This document shows positions 39,195-47,243 of a stretch of DNA of 64,000 bases, in pieces. Both the position numbers and the translations under genes were made by a program. The stretch lies in IMG/VR virus record IMGVR_UViG_3300045972_000291, positions 1-64,000 of that record; one strand, written 5' to 3'. This DNA comes from a virus. Numbering within the stretch: the first letter of the stretch is position 1; every line of letters begins with the position of its first letter. Under the pieces are notes generated by a model. It was given only the letters and a program-made list of their open reading frames with translations, did not search any database and was not told where the DNA came from.

Positions 39195-39563
39195 ATGAAC
39201 CTGCATCGCATCGTTTCGAAGTCCGTCGGCGTGGTCAACCCGATGCAGCCGATCACCATAAGCCCGTCCATCGGTTCCACGACGGGCGCCGACGGCAAGC
39301 GGACGCCGTCCTATGGACCCGCGGTGCAGGCGAGGGCGCAAATCCAGCCGCTGCAATACACCGACATCGTCCAACTCGATGGGCTCAACATCCAGGGCAA
39401 GCGCCGGGCGCTCTACATCGACGGCAACTGGGAAGGCATCGTCCGCGCCGACAAAAAGGGCGGCGATCTGATCACCTTCAGCGACGGCTCGAGCTGGCAT
39501 GTGGTTCTTGTCCTCGAGTCGTGGCCGGATTGGTGCAAGGTCGCCGTGACGGAACAGGTCTGA
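39195..39563 (+). CDS. Head-tail joining protein
   Basis: A 122-aa protein, MNLHRIVSKSVGVVNPMQPI, with YTDIVQLDGLNIQGKRRALY, GNWEGIVRADKKGGDLITFS and WHVVLVLESWPDWCKVAVTE. This corresponds to the short beta-barrel joining or stopper proteins found between gp10-like and terminator genes. Its ATG has GAGGGGACG upstream. Confidence 0.75.
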   Translation: MNLHRIVSKSVGVVNPMQPITISPSIGSTTGADGKRTPSYGPAVQARAQIQPLQYTDIVQLDGLNIQGKRRALYIDGNWEGIVRADKKGGDLITFSDGSSWHVVLVLESWPDWCKVAVTEQV

Positions 39564-39564
39564 A

Positions 39565-40281
39565 ATGCCGGTTTCGATTTCGCCGACGCAATCTGAGGTT
39601 CAGACGGCGCTTCGATCTTTTTTGCTCAGCATCCTGCCTGACGGGACCGAGGTCATCGAGGGCCAGGACAACGACGTCGCCGAACCGATCGGCCCCGATT
39701 TCGTCGTCATGACCCCGATCCTGCGCAACAGGCTTTCGACCAACATCGACGATTATGTCGACGCCACGTTCACGGGATCGATAGCGGGAACGACGCTCAC
39801 GGTCTCAGATGTCCACGCCGGCGCGCTGGTTGTCGGCGGCCCGGTCTATGGGGCCGCTATCGCGCCAGGAACCGTCATTTCATCCTTCGGGACAGGAACG
39901 GGCGGAGTCGGGACCTATGCCGTCAACAATGCGCAGACCGTCGCGCCGGGGCTGATTGCCTCAGGCTCCGCGCGGATGACGCAGCCGACGCAGCTGACGG
40001 TCCAGATCGACATCCATGGGCCGAACAGCCCGGAACATGCGCAAATCGTTTCGACGCTGCTCCGCGATGACTACGCGACGCAAAGATTCAAGGAACTGAA
40101 CCCTGACGTCTGCCCGCTTTTTGCCGGCGACCCGAGAGAAATCCCGTTCAGCAACGCGGAACAGCAGCTTGAATTCCGGTGGATCGTTGACGCGGTCCTT
40201 CAGGTCAACGCCACCGTCATCGTGCCGGGGCAGCAATTCTTCACCACCGCCGAAATCACGCCAGGCCACGCCGGCGTCTAA
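39565..40281 (+). CDS. Neck/tail terminator protein with inserted beta module
   Basis: A 238-aa protein of the gp12-like neck terminator type: MTPILRNRLSTNIDDYVD (residues 49-66) is followed, after an insert, by MTQPTQLTVQIDIHGPNS (138-155) and RDDYATQRFKELNPDVCPLF. In relatives these two parts are close together. Here residues 67-134 are a separate module (ATFTGSIAGTTLTVSD through GTGTGGVGTYAV). The same module occurs in the sheath and baseplate J proteins. The terminator caps the tail tube before joining to the head. Confidence 0.82.
   Translation: MPVSISPTQSEVQTALRSFLLSILPDGTEVIEGQDNDVAEPIGPDFVVMTPILRNRLSTNIDDYVDATFTGSIAGTTLTVSDVHAGALVVGGPVYGAAIAPGTVISSFGTGTGGVGTYAVNNAQTVAPGLIASGSARMTQPTQLTVQIDIHGPNSPEHAQIVSTLLRDDYATQRFKELNPDVCPLFAGDPREIPFSNAEQQLEFRWIVDAVLQVNATVIVPGQQFFTTAEITPGHAGV
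39763..39966 (+). repeat. Beta module copy 1 (in neck terminator)
   Basis: Encodes ATFTGSIAGTTLTVSDVHAG, then GGPVYGAAIAPGTVISSFG and TGTGGVGTYAVNNAQTVAPG. It is similar at the DNA level to copies at 40762-40968 and 51100-51310, for example gggaCAGGAACGGGCGGA before ACCTATGCCGTC. It is inserted between the two halves of a terminator fold. Confidence 0.8.
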
Positions 40282-40296
40282 AGAAGGATCACTCCC

Positions 40297-42024
40297 TTGA
40301 CGATTCCTGCTTCATATGACGTCCAAATCCTTCCCGGCGTCATCAACGGCGGAGGTTCCGCGCTCGACCTCAACGGGTTGATGCTGACCAAGAATTCGCG
40401 CGTGCCGATTGGAACCGTGCGGTCATTTTCTTCGGCAGCGGCCGTCTCGGCGTTCTTCGGCCCGACGTCGACCGAATTCGCGGACGCGACGGTTTATTTT
40501 TCCGGCTATGAGAACGCCACGGCGACGCCGGGAGCGCTGCTGGTCGCGCAATACCCCGCCACGCCCGTCGCGGCATGGCTGCGCGGCGGTAGCGTCGCCG
40601 GGCTCACCATCGCGCAGCTGGACGCCTTGAGCGGGTCCCTGTCCATCGTCATGGACGGCTATCCCCATTCTGCCGCGACCGTGAACCTTTCCGGCGCGAC
40701 ATCCTTCTCCGCCGCCGCTGCGCTGATCCAGGCCGCTATTGACGCCATCGCGCCGGTCGAGGCCACGTTCACCGGTTCGATTTCCGGGACGACGCTGACC
40801 GTCTCGTCCGTGGCGTCGGGCACGCTCTCCATTGGCCAGACCATCCCGAGCGCGGGCGTCGCAGCCAATACCATCATCACCGGGCTCGGGACCGGGACGG
40901 GGCTGGCGGGCACCTATACGGTCTCGGTGTCGCAGGCCGTCTCGTCCGAAAGCATGACCGCCGTCGCCACAGCCCCGACCGTGACCTACGACAGCCTGTC
41001 GGGCGGGTTCGTCGTGACATCAGGCATCACTGGCGCGCCGTCGATGGCGGCGTTCGCCACCGGCACGCTCGCGGACGCTTTGATGCTGACGCAGGCCACC
41101 GGCGCGACCCTCTCGCAGGGCGCGGCCGCGACGACGCCCGGCGCCTTCATGAATGCGCTCACGCTGCTGACCCAGAACTGGGCCACGTTCTGGACTGCGT
41201 TCGATCCGGACAGCGGGACCGGCAACGCGCAAAAGCTCCAGTTCGCGCAGTGGGTGAATTCGACCAACAACCGCTACGCCTATGTCGCATGGGACACCGA
41301 CATCACGCCGTCGCTCAGCACGACCGCGTCGACGTCGGTGGGCGCCCTCATCGCGGCCGCCGGCCTTTCCGGGACGGTTCCGATCTGGGTTCCCGTCGGC
41401 TCGAACCTCCACCACGCCGCGTTCTTCTGCGGCATGGTCGCCGCGACCGATGTTGAGCGGCTGAACGGCAATATCACCCACAAATTCCGGACCCAGAGCG
41501 GCCTTGTCGCCTCCGTCGCCGATCAGCAGACCGCGACGAACCTCAAGGCGAACGGTTACAACTGCGTCGGCGCCATCGCCACCGCGAACCAGCCCTTCGT
41601 CTATTATCGTGAGGGCACGATTTCCGGCCCGTTCCAGTGGTCGAATACTTACGTCAACGAAATCTGGCTCAACAACGCGCTGCAGCTCTCCGTACTGGAG
41701 TTCATGACGCAGGTCGGCTCCGTTCCGTACAATCACACCGGCGCCGGCCTGATCGAGGCGGCGTGCCTCGATCCGATCGCGCAGGCCCTGAATTTCGGCG
41801 CCATCGTGACCGGTGTGGCGCTGTCGAACGCACAGATCGCGGAAATCACCAACCGCGTCGGGTTCGACGTCTCGGCGACGCTGTTCGACCGCGGCTGGTA
41901 CATGCAGGTTCAGGTCGCGACATCGCAGGTCCGCCAGGCGCGCACGTCGCCGCCGATCCTGTTTTTCTATACCGACGGCGGCAGCGTCCACAACATCGTC
42001 ATTCCGTCCATCGACGTCCAGTAA
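40297..42024 (+). CDS. Tail sheath-like protein (DUF3383)
   Basis: A 575-aa protein from TTG 40297, expected to form the contractile sheath. It begins IPASYDVQILPGVINGGGSA and has DLNGLMLTKNSRVPIG, FFGPTSTEFADATVYFSGY, and a C-terminal RVGFDVSATLFDRGWYMQVQ and TSPPILFFYTDGGSVHNIVI, the DUF3383 pattern. An insert of about 70 residues (156-224, EATFTGSISGTTLTVSS onward) interrupts the fold before VTYDSLSGGFVVTSG. The sheath gene lies directly before the tube gene. Confidence 0.9.
   Translation: MTIPASYDVQILPGVINGGGSALDLNGLMLTKNSRVPIGTVRSFSSAAAVSAFFGPTSTEFADATVYFSGYENATATPGALLVAQYPATPVAAWLRGGSVAGLTIAQLDALSGSLSIVMDGYPHSAATVNLSGATSFSAAAALIQAAIDAIAPVEATFTGSISGTTLTVSSVASGTLSIGQTIPSAGVAANTIITGLGTGTGLAGTYTVSVSQAVSSESMTAVATAPTVTYDSLSGGFVVTSGITGAPSMAAFATGTLADALMLTQATGATLSQGAAATTPGAFMNALTLLTQNWATFWTAFDPDSGTGNAQKLQFAQWVNSTNNRYAYVAWDTDITPSLSTTASTSVGALIAAAGLSGTVPIWVPVGSNLHHAAFFCGMVAATDVERLNGNITHKFRTQSGLVASVADQQTATNLKANGYNCVGAIATANQPFVYYREGTISGPFQWSNTYVNEIWLNNALQLSVLEFMTQVGSVPYNHTGAGLIEAACLDPIAQALNFGAIVTGVALSNAQIAEITNRVGFDVSATLFDRGWYMQVQVATSQVRQARTSPPILFFYTDGGSVHNIVIPSIDVQ
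40762..40968 (+). repeat. Beta module copy 2 (in sheath protein)
   Basis: Encodes ATFTGSISGTTLTVSSVASG, then IGQTIPSAGVAANTIITGLG and TGTGLAGTYTVSVSQAVSSE. Nearly the same sequence pattern as in the neck terminator and baseplate J copies. Located in a surface-loop position of the DUF3383 fold. Confidence 0.8.
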
Positions 42025-42057
42025 TCGGGCGTTTCTCGCCAATCCAGGAGCGCCGTC

Positions 42058-42492
42058 ATGGCCGATATCACTTCCGCCAATTCCGTCCTGATCTTGACCG
42101 CAGTCGGCGTCTGGAACGGGCCGCAGCAGATCCAGGGCTACGCAACCGACGACGTCTATTCGGCCGATCCACTGGACATCGCAGAGACGATGATGGGCGT
42201 CGACGGCGGCCTGTCCGCCGGGTTCGTCTACAACGCGCTTCCCGTCGCCTACAATCTCATGGCCGGGTCGCCATCGATCGCGCTGTTCGACGCTCTCTAC
42301 ACCCAGAGCCGGCAGACGCGGTCGATCTATTGGCTCAATGGCTCGATCACGCTGCCGTCGCTCGGGATGAAATACGCGCTGGTCAATGGCGTGCTGAAAA
42401 CTTACCCGGCGATTCCCGACGGCGGCAAGGTGCTGAAGCCGCGCAAATTCTCCATCGTCTGGGAATCGATCAGCCCGGCAAGGTCGAATTGA
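42058..42492 (+). CDS. Tail tube protein
   Basis: A 144-aa protein, MADITSANSVLILTAVGVWN, with IQGYATDDVYSADPLDIAET and GGLSAGFVYNALPVAYNLMA. The size, position directly after the sheath, and pattern match DUF3277-like tail tube proteins of contractile phages. GGAGCGCCGTC precedes the start. Hexameric rings of this protein would form the inner tube. Confidence 0.85.
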   Translation: MADITSANSVLILTAVGVWNGPQQIQGYATDDVYSADPLDIAETMMGVDGGLSAGFVYNALPVAYNLMAGSPSIALFDALYTQSRQTRSIYWLNGSITLPSLGMKYALVNGVLKTYPAIPDGGKVLKPRKFSIVWESISPARSN

Positions 42493-42506
42493 CGGAGTGA
42501 GGCCAG

Positions 42507-42950
42507 ATGGCGCGCAAGGAAATCGATATCACGATCACGGACGAGGGGCGGGATAAGGGAAAGATTTTCCATATCCGGGAAATGGACGCGGATCGCGCGG
42601 AAAGGTGGGCGGCTCGCGTGTTGCTGGCCATGGCCAAGGGTGGCGTCGAAATCCCAGAAGGGTTTGAGGACCAGGGCCTTTTGGGTGTTTTCGTCACCGG
42701 GTTGAATTCCCTCAAAAACCTGACGTTCCCGGACGCCGCCGAACTGATGGACGAAATGTTCACATGCATATCAATCCGGCCTGATCCCAGAAACGCGCCG
42801 GACTTTCTTCGTCACGAGTTGCTTTCCGACGACATCGAGGAGGTCGCTACACGGGTTAAGTTGCGCGCGGAGGTGCTGAATCTCCACACGGGTTTTTCGC
42901 TCGCCGCGCTCAAGTCGAGGTTCGTCTCGATGAAACGTGCGGCGGCCTGA
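42507..42950 (+). CDS. Tail assembly chaperone, short (G-like) product
   Basis: A 147-aa protein starting MARKEIDITITDEGRDKGK. The pattern and location between tube and tape measure fit tail assembly chaperone G of lambda or its myovirus counterparts. Near its 3' end the sequence GGGTTTT (42890-42896) is a perfect X-XXY-YYZ slippery heptamer in the reading frame. A -1 shift enters a 59+ codon open frame that ends just before the tape measure. The unshifted product is the short form. Confidence 0.85.
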   Translation: MARKEIDITITDEGRDKGKIFHIREMDADRAERWAARVLLAMAKGGVEIPEGFEDQGLLGVFVTGLNSLKNLTFPDAAELMDEMFTCISIRPDPRNAPDFLRHELLSDDIEEVATRVKLRAEVLNLHTGFSLAALKSRFVSMKRAAA

Positions 42951-43123
42951 TCAATTATGCAAATGTCCCGCGCATCATCGGCGCCGTGATATCGAACGAC
43001 AAAGCTAGTCTTCGGGATTGCCAGGAGTTTTATTCGGCGCAAGACATCTATGATCTTTACGAACTGATCCTGGTCGACGCCCATAATTCAAAATTACTGC
43101 ACGAAAATGCGATGAAGGACTGA
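42890..43123 (+). CDS. -1 frame extension of the chaperone (GT-like), via GGGTTTT
   Basis: The extension continues from TTT in -1 frame (FARRAQVEVRLDETCGGLIN) to YDLYELILVDAHNSKLLHEN and stops at 43121-43123. It has no good start codon of its own and is open well upstream of the slippery site. The C-terminal sequence resembles T-domains of other phages (SLRDCQEFYSAQDIYDLYEL). The fused product would be about 205 aa. The stop is followed 4 bases later by the tape-measure start. Confidence 0.75.
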   Translation, partial: GFFARRAQVEVRLDETCGGLINYANVPRIIGAVISNDKASLRDCQEFYSAQDIYDLYELILVDAHNSKLLHENAMKD

Positions 43124-43127
43124 TCCC

Positions 43128-45209
43128 TTGGCGGCAACGGTGATCGACAGCCTCATTCTCGAGCTTGGGATTGACGCAAAAGAATTTCAGAAGGGCGAGA
43201 AAGCAGCTTCGGAGTCGCTCAAGAAAACGCGCGAGGAAGCGGAAAAGCACGGCAAGGGCATTGAGGAGGCGGGAGCCAAGGCCGCCGCGGCAATCAACAA
43301 AATCGCCACCGAGGCGCTGGGTCTCTTCGCAGTCCTGATCGGGGCGAACAGCATCAAGCAGTTCGTCGCCGACCTTACGGAAAGCAATGCTGCGCTTGGC
43401 CGCCTGGCCTACAGCCTAAATGCATCGCCCCAAACGCTGGCCGCGTGGGGGATGGCCGTCGAGCGCATCGGCGGCAATGCCGCGACCACGATGACAAGCA
43501 TCCAAGGGCTTTCTGACAAGCTCTACGACCTGCACGTCAAGGGAAAGACGTTACCGGAAATGGCTCTGCGACTGCAGGCCGAAGGTCACGTCAATATCGA
43601 CACCGAACACGGGCCGATGAAGGCAATCGAGGGCATCGCCGCCAACCTGAAAGCCGTCGCCGCCATCGACCCGGCGCGGGCGTCCTACCTTGGCCGCCAG
43701 ATCGGGCTTGATCAAGACACCGTCACGCTGATGATCAAACACGGCGATCAGATCGGCGCTGTGATTGAAAAGCTGAAGAGGCTCGGCCCAACGCAGGCCG
43801 ATATCGATGCAGCGCAAAAGCTGCAATCGTCCTGGGCGGAGTTGAAGCAGGAAGCGGTCAATCTTGGCCGTGAGGTGATGAGGGAGCTTGATCCGGGGCT
43901 GCAGGCCGCCGCTGACGCCATGATCAAATGGAACGCGGCGAACGGGGCGTGGATTGCCAGCGGCATTTCAGGGGCGATCAAGGCCGAGGTGGCGTGGATC
44001 GAATTCGTGATCACGGAATTTGACAATCTGACGAAAGCCATCGGCGACGCCCAGTATGCGTATATCCACTTTTTCCATCTCGACACGATCCTGGGCGTCA
44101 CGCCGGCTCACGATGGCCAGCCTGCGACGGAAAACCCGGATTCGTGGGGCGGCCGGGCTCGGAAGTGGTTTGGCGAGAAGATCGGCGCTCCGGTCAAGAA
44201 ATGGTATCATGACCAAGTTGATGGCGCGGCTCCCGCTGACACCGGAGGCCCGCGCACGGGCGGCTCGCGCTCCTACAACAACAACAACCCCGGCAACATC
44301 AAATTCGGTGCCTGGGCGAAAGAGCACGGCGCGACCGGGGCGGATGAAAAAGGGTTTGCGATCTTCCCCGATGAGGCGACGGGCCGAAAGGCGCAGCGCG
44401 GTCTCTGGGAACGGGGCGATTATGCCGGCCTGACGGTCGAGGAGGCCGCGCGCAAATGGTCGGAAGGCGGCTATGGCGCCGGGGGGCTCGGGGTCGATCC
44501 GGGCAAAAAGTTTTCCGACTTGGACGAGTTCGAAAAACAGAAGGTCTTGGCGCGGCAGAGGAAGCGCGAGGGGTGGTTCGGCCCCGGGTCCGCGGTCGGT
44601 CGCGGCGGCCGATCCGACGCGATGGCGCCGGCAGGGACATCACCGCAGGAAGAAGGAACGGTCGTTGTCACGTCGAAGGGCGGAGCAAGATTTCGCGTCG
44701 CCTCCGAATTTGCCGAAAACTTCAAGGGCTTCATCGACGATTACGAGGCGGCCGGCGGCGTGATCGGCCCTAACCATGGCGGACTGGGGGAGCGCAAAGG
44801 GAACGCGAGTTACCATCCCATCGGCCGCGCAATCGATGTCAACCAAATCGGGCGGAACGTCCGCGCGGGCGGCGTCACTTTGCCGCAAGATGTCGAAGAT
44901 GCGTTGGCCAAAAAATGGGGGCTACGCTCCGGCGCTAGCTTCAGCAGCCCGGATGGCGGTCACTTCGAGGTTAACGACGCGACCAGGGCACGGGGAGCCT
45001 TGGGCGGCCTGCGCCCGCACACCGGCGCGCATCTCCGCGACCATATCCATCACCACAAGAGCGTGAAAAGCACGACCTCCAGCGAGACGCACGTCGGGAC
45101 CGTGATCGTTCATACGGCGGCGACAGACGCCAACGGCATCGCGCAGGAAATCGGCCCGGCGATCAAGCGCAATTCCTTCGCGTCGCTGGCGAACGCGGGG
45201 CCCTCGTGA
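43128..45209 (+). CDS. Tape measure protein with peptidase M15-like tail
   Basis: A 693-aa protein from TTG 43128. The helical N-terminal 320 residues contain a coiled-coil region (FQKGEKAASESLKKTREEAE) that would set tail length. A central SYNNNNPGNIKFGAWAKEHG with GFAIFPDEATGRKAQ is a structural or lytic domain of the type seen in tail proteins. The C-terminal part has a M15-type signature: NASYHPIGRAIDVNQIG (H and D zinc ligands) and SPDGGHFEVND (catalytic Glu, His). It is likely to open peptidoglycan at infection. Confidence 0.85.
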   Translation: MAATVIDSLILELGIDAKEFQKGEKAASESLKKTREEAEKHGKGIEEAGAKAAAAINKIATEALGLFAVLIGANSIKQFVADLTESNAALGRLAYSLNASPQTLAAWGMAVERIGGNAATTMTSIQGLSDKLYDLHVKGKTLPEMALRLQAEGHVNIDTEHGPMKAIEGIAANLKAVAAIDPARASYLGRQIGLDQDTVTLMIKHGDQIGAVIEKLKRLGPTQADIDAAQKLQSSWAELKQEAVNLGREVMRELDPGLQAAADAMIKWNAANGAWIASGISGAIKAEVAWIEFVITEFDNLTKAIGDAQYAYIHFFHLDTILGVTPAHDGQPATENPDSWGGRARKWFGEKIGAPVKKWYHDQVDGAAPADTGGPRTGGSRSYNNNNPGNIKFGAWAKEHGATGADEKGFAIFPDEATGRKAQRGLWERGDYAGLTVEEAARKWSEGGYGAGGLGVDPGKKFSDLDEFEKQKVLARQRKREGWFGPGSAVGRGGRSDAMAPAGTSPQEEGTVVVTSKGGARFRVASEFAENFKGFIDDYEAAGGVIGPNHGGLGERKGNASYHPIGRAIDVNQIGRNVRAGGVTLPQDVEDALAKKWGLRSGASFSSPDGGHFEVNDATRARGALGGLRPHTGAHLRDHIHHHKSVKSTTSSETHVGTVIVHTAATDANGIAQEIGPAIKRNSFASLANAGPS

Positions 45210-45257
45210 TGGCAGATCCCGTGTAAAATGATAGCCTCCGAAAAATTGGAGGCAGAT

Positions 45258-45635
45258 ATGAAATACAGAACCGCGCCGACCCTCGTTATCGCTGGAATTT
45301 TATCGGCGACTTCCGCAGCCTCGGCCGGCCAATTGAGCGAGGATCAGGCGCGCAGGGCCGCTGCTCTTTTTGTAAGAGATTTCGGATTTGGGTCCGAGGG
45401 CGGTCAAGTCATACGCGTCCCAGACGGTCCCCTTGCCGAGAAATCTTTGGATGAAATCGCAAGTCATTTTGAGCAAATACTGCTCGTTGTGCGGGGAAGC
45501 ACAGGATACTGCGGCATAATCAAGGATCCCACCTGGGTTCTTATATGGGATTCGTCCGCGCCCAAATCATGGTTTGGCGGAAATCCGGTTATGATCAATG
45601 CGAGAACGGGCAAGCCCCTGGATTGCCGATCATAA
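45258..45635 (+). CDS. Secreted or periplasmic moron protein
   Basis: A 125-aa protein with a Sec signal peptide: MKYRTAPTLVIAGILSATSA with ASA-G cleavage. The mature part (LSEDQARRAAALFVRDFGFG, TGYCGIIKDPTWVLIWDSS) resembles small periplasmic proteins of unknown role. GGAGG lies seven bases before the ATG. It sits between tape measure and baseplate genes with its own spacing, a typical moron position; it could be expressed from the prophage. Confidence 0.65.
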   Translation: MKYRTAPTLVIAGILSATSAASAGQLSEDQARRAAALFVRDFGFGSEGGQVIRVPDGPLAEKSLDEIASHFEQILLVVRGSTGYCGIIKDPTWVLIWDSSAPKSWFGGNPVMINARTGKPLDCRS

Positions 45636-45662
45636 AGCTGACGTTCGCGGATTGGAGCAACA

Positions 45663-46268
45663 ATGGCAGACGTTCCAAATGTTGCCGGCGTCCCCGCTCT
45701 GCTGACCGGGTTTGCGCCCGGCGCCATCGGCGCGGCGCTCATGGTTGCTGACGTGGTAGGGCTTGTGTTTGGCTCCGTCGGGCCGCAATGGGGCATCTTC
45801 TCGGGCGGATCATCCGTCATTGCGGCCGATTCCGTGGCCAGCCTTGAATATAAACAGGACTGGGCCATCTGCGACTATCCGGTGGAGCGGGGCGCGTTCG
45901 AGACTTACAATAAAGTTCAGGTTCCCTTCATGTCGCGCGTTCGGTTCATGGCCGGGGGCGCGGAGGGAAATCGCGCCGCGCTGCTTTCATCGATTGCTGC
46001 GATCGCGGGAGACTTCAATCTTTACGATGTCGCGACGCCGGAGACGACGTACATCAACGTGAACGTCAGCCACTATGATTATCACCGCACAGCCACAAAC
46101 GGCGTCGGTCTCCTTGTGGTCGATGTCTGGTTACAGGAGGTTCGCGTCGCTATCCAATCGGGGGCCAGTGTTGCGAGCGTCAGCGGAGCGCCGCAAGTCA
46201 ACGGCGGCAGCCTCCAGCCCACGAAGCCAGAAGCGGGCGTTGCGGGACAATCCAGGAATATCGGTTGA
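45663..46268 (+). CDS. Baseplate/tail hub-associated protein
   Basis: A 201-aa protein beginning MADVPNVAGVPALLTGFAPG. The core (SVIAADSVASLEYKQDWAIC, YPVERGAFETYNKVQVPFMS and ALLSSIAAIAGDFNLYDVA) corresponds to a conserved protein directly downstream of the tape measure in DUF3383-type myoviruses. Its likely role is tail tip assembly. Confidence 0.75.
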   Translation: MADVPNVAGVPALLTGFAPGAIGAALMVADVVGLVFGSVGPQWGIFSGGSSVIAADSVASLEYKQDWAICDYPVERGAFETYNKVQVPFMSRVRFMAGGAEGNRAALLSSIAAIAGDFNLYDVATPETTYINVNVSHYDYHRTATNGVGLLVVDVWLQEVRVAIQSGASVASVSGAPQVNGGSLQPTKPEAGVAGQSRNIG

Positions 46269-46570
46269 TGCTCACCGTCCCTTTGAAGGCAGTCCCATCG
46301 CAAGCGGTGACCGTGACGCTCGCAGGCCAAAACTGCCAGATCAACGTCTATCAGAGGTTTTATGGCCTTTTCGTCGATCTCTACGTCGACAATGCACTCG
46401 TCATCGCCGGGGTTCTGGCGCTGAACCTCAACAAGATCGTGCGCAGCGCCTATTTCGGATTCTCCGGCGACCTCGCCTTTGTGGATACCCAAGGCGCTGA
46501 CGACCCGTCATATTCCGGGCTCGGGTCGCGCTTCGTGCTGGCCTATTGGGATGCGGGTGAGATGGGGTAG
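46268..46570 (+). CDS. Small tail/baseplate protein
   Basis: A 100-aa beta-rich protein, MLTVPLKAVPSQAVTVTLAG then QNCQINVYQRFYGLFVDLYV. This is a DUF6983-type baseplate plug/hub protein placed between hub genes. It overlaps the previous stop at TGATG. After it the gene order switches to the immI-like island. Confidence 0.75.
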   Translation: MLTVPLKAVPSQAVTVTLAGQNCQINVYQRFYGLFVDLYVDNALVIAGVLALNLNKIVRSAYFGFSGDLAFVDTQGADDPSYSGLGSRFVLAYWDAGEMG

Positions 46571-46589
46571 TAGTATAGAGTTTCTGTGT

Positions 46590-46904
46590 TTAATTGCCGT
46601 GCGTACTGTCAATTGCCTTGCTCATAAAAACAAGCACACCCCAAGCGCACGCATCAGCGTTTAGCCCGCTTATACGGCAATTCAGCATCGATTTTCTTAA
46701 TTCTGGCTCGCATTGTTTTTGATAAAAATGCAATTCTTGCTCGTCATCACCTATGCGGTCTTTCCGGATGCGGTCAGAATTGGACCAAATGCACGCGATT
46801 ATAGCCTTATCCGTATCATCGTTTTGCGCAGATACGACGCCAGCATGGGCGACGGATGGAAAAATCTGAGCAAAACACAGAAGGGCAACGGTCGAAAGTT
46901 TCAT
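46590..46904 (-). CDS. Secreted moron, lysogen-expressed
   Basis: A 104-aa protein with a signal peptide (MKLSTVALLCFAQIFPSVAH, cleavage after AHA) and four cysteines in the mature region (IIACIW, KQCEPELRKS, LNCRISGLNADACAWG), perhaps two disulphides. It is AT-rich and transcribed opposite to the tail genes, directly downstream of the ribbon-helix-helix repressor gene. A ribosome site GGGGGG is six bases from the ATG. It is probably expressed from the prophage in the lysogen, as a conversion factor. Confidence 0.7.
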   Translation of the reverse strand: MKLSTVALLCFAQIFPSVAHAGVVSAQNDDTDKAIIACIWSNSDRIRKDRIGDDEQELHFYQKQCEPELRKSMLNCRISGLNADACAWGVLVFMSKAIDSTHGN

Positions 46905-46931
46905 GGGTTTCCCCCCAAAAAGGAGGCCAGC

Positions 46932-47108
46932 CTATTTCGCCAGTGCGATCTCGACAAGACGGCGGATAGCCTCAGGGTGGGAAGGTTTGGGGTCGGGCTG
47001 CTCTTCAATGAAGGAATCGAGCGCGGCAAGCTCGGGCGGGTGAAGACGTACGCCAATCATGCTGATCCGCGACCTGCTCGCGCTCTGACCTTCTGAAAAA
47101 CTGACCAT
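46932..47108 (-). CDS. Ribbon-helix-helix (Arc/Mnt-like) repressor
   Basis: A 58-aa protein starting MVSFSEGQSASRSRISMIGV and continuing RLHPPELAALDSFIEEQP then EAIRRLVEIALAK. The beta strand (ISMIGVRLHPPEL), two helices and the terminal RRLVEIAL are characteristic of Arc/MetJ-type RHH dimers. The gene is divergent from a P22-type antirepressor and begins within 136 bases of it. It is too short for many gene finders. It probably represses the antirepressor, like P22 Mnt. Confidence 0.82.
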   Translation of the reverse strand: MVSFSEGQSASRSRISMIGVRLHPPELAALDSFIEEQPDPKPSHPEAIRRLVEIALAK

Positions 47109-47243
47109 CCAAGAACTTCACCCCCATGGCTGGGGATGATGAGCGCGACCGGATTCCCGAGCTTCTTTGCCGGGGTCGGTCGCTTTGCGACTGCCCGCCG
47201 CGTTCCGGGTCCAGCCAGGACCCCGGCAAAGGAGAACCTGAAC
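47109..47243. promoter_or_regulatory. Divergent control region of the immI-like island
   Basis: The 135-base interval between the RHH repressor and the antirepressor contains the inverted repeats CCCC-atggctg-GGGG (47133 region, imperfect) and GGTCC-AGCCA-GGACC (near 47207), which are candidates for repressor binding. No clear -35/-10 pair stands out. The assignment rests on the divergent arrangement. Confidence 0.45.
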
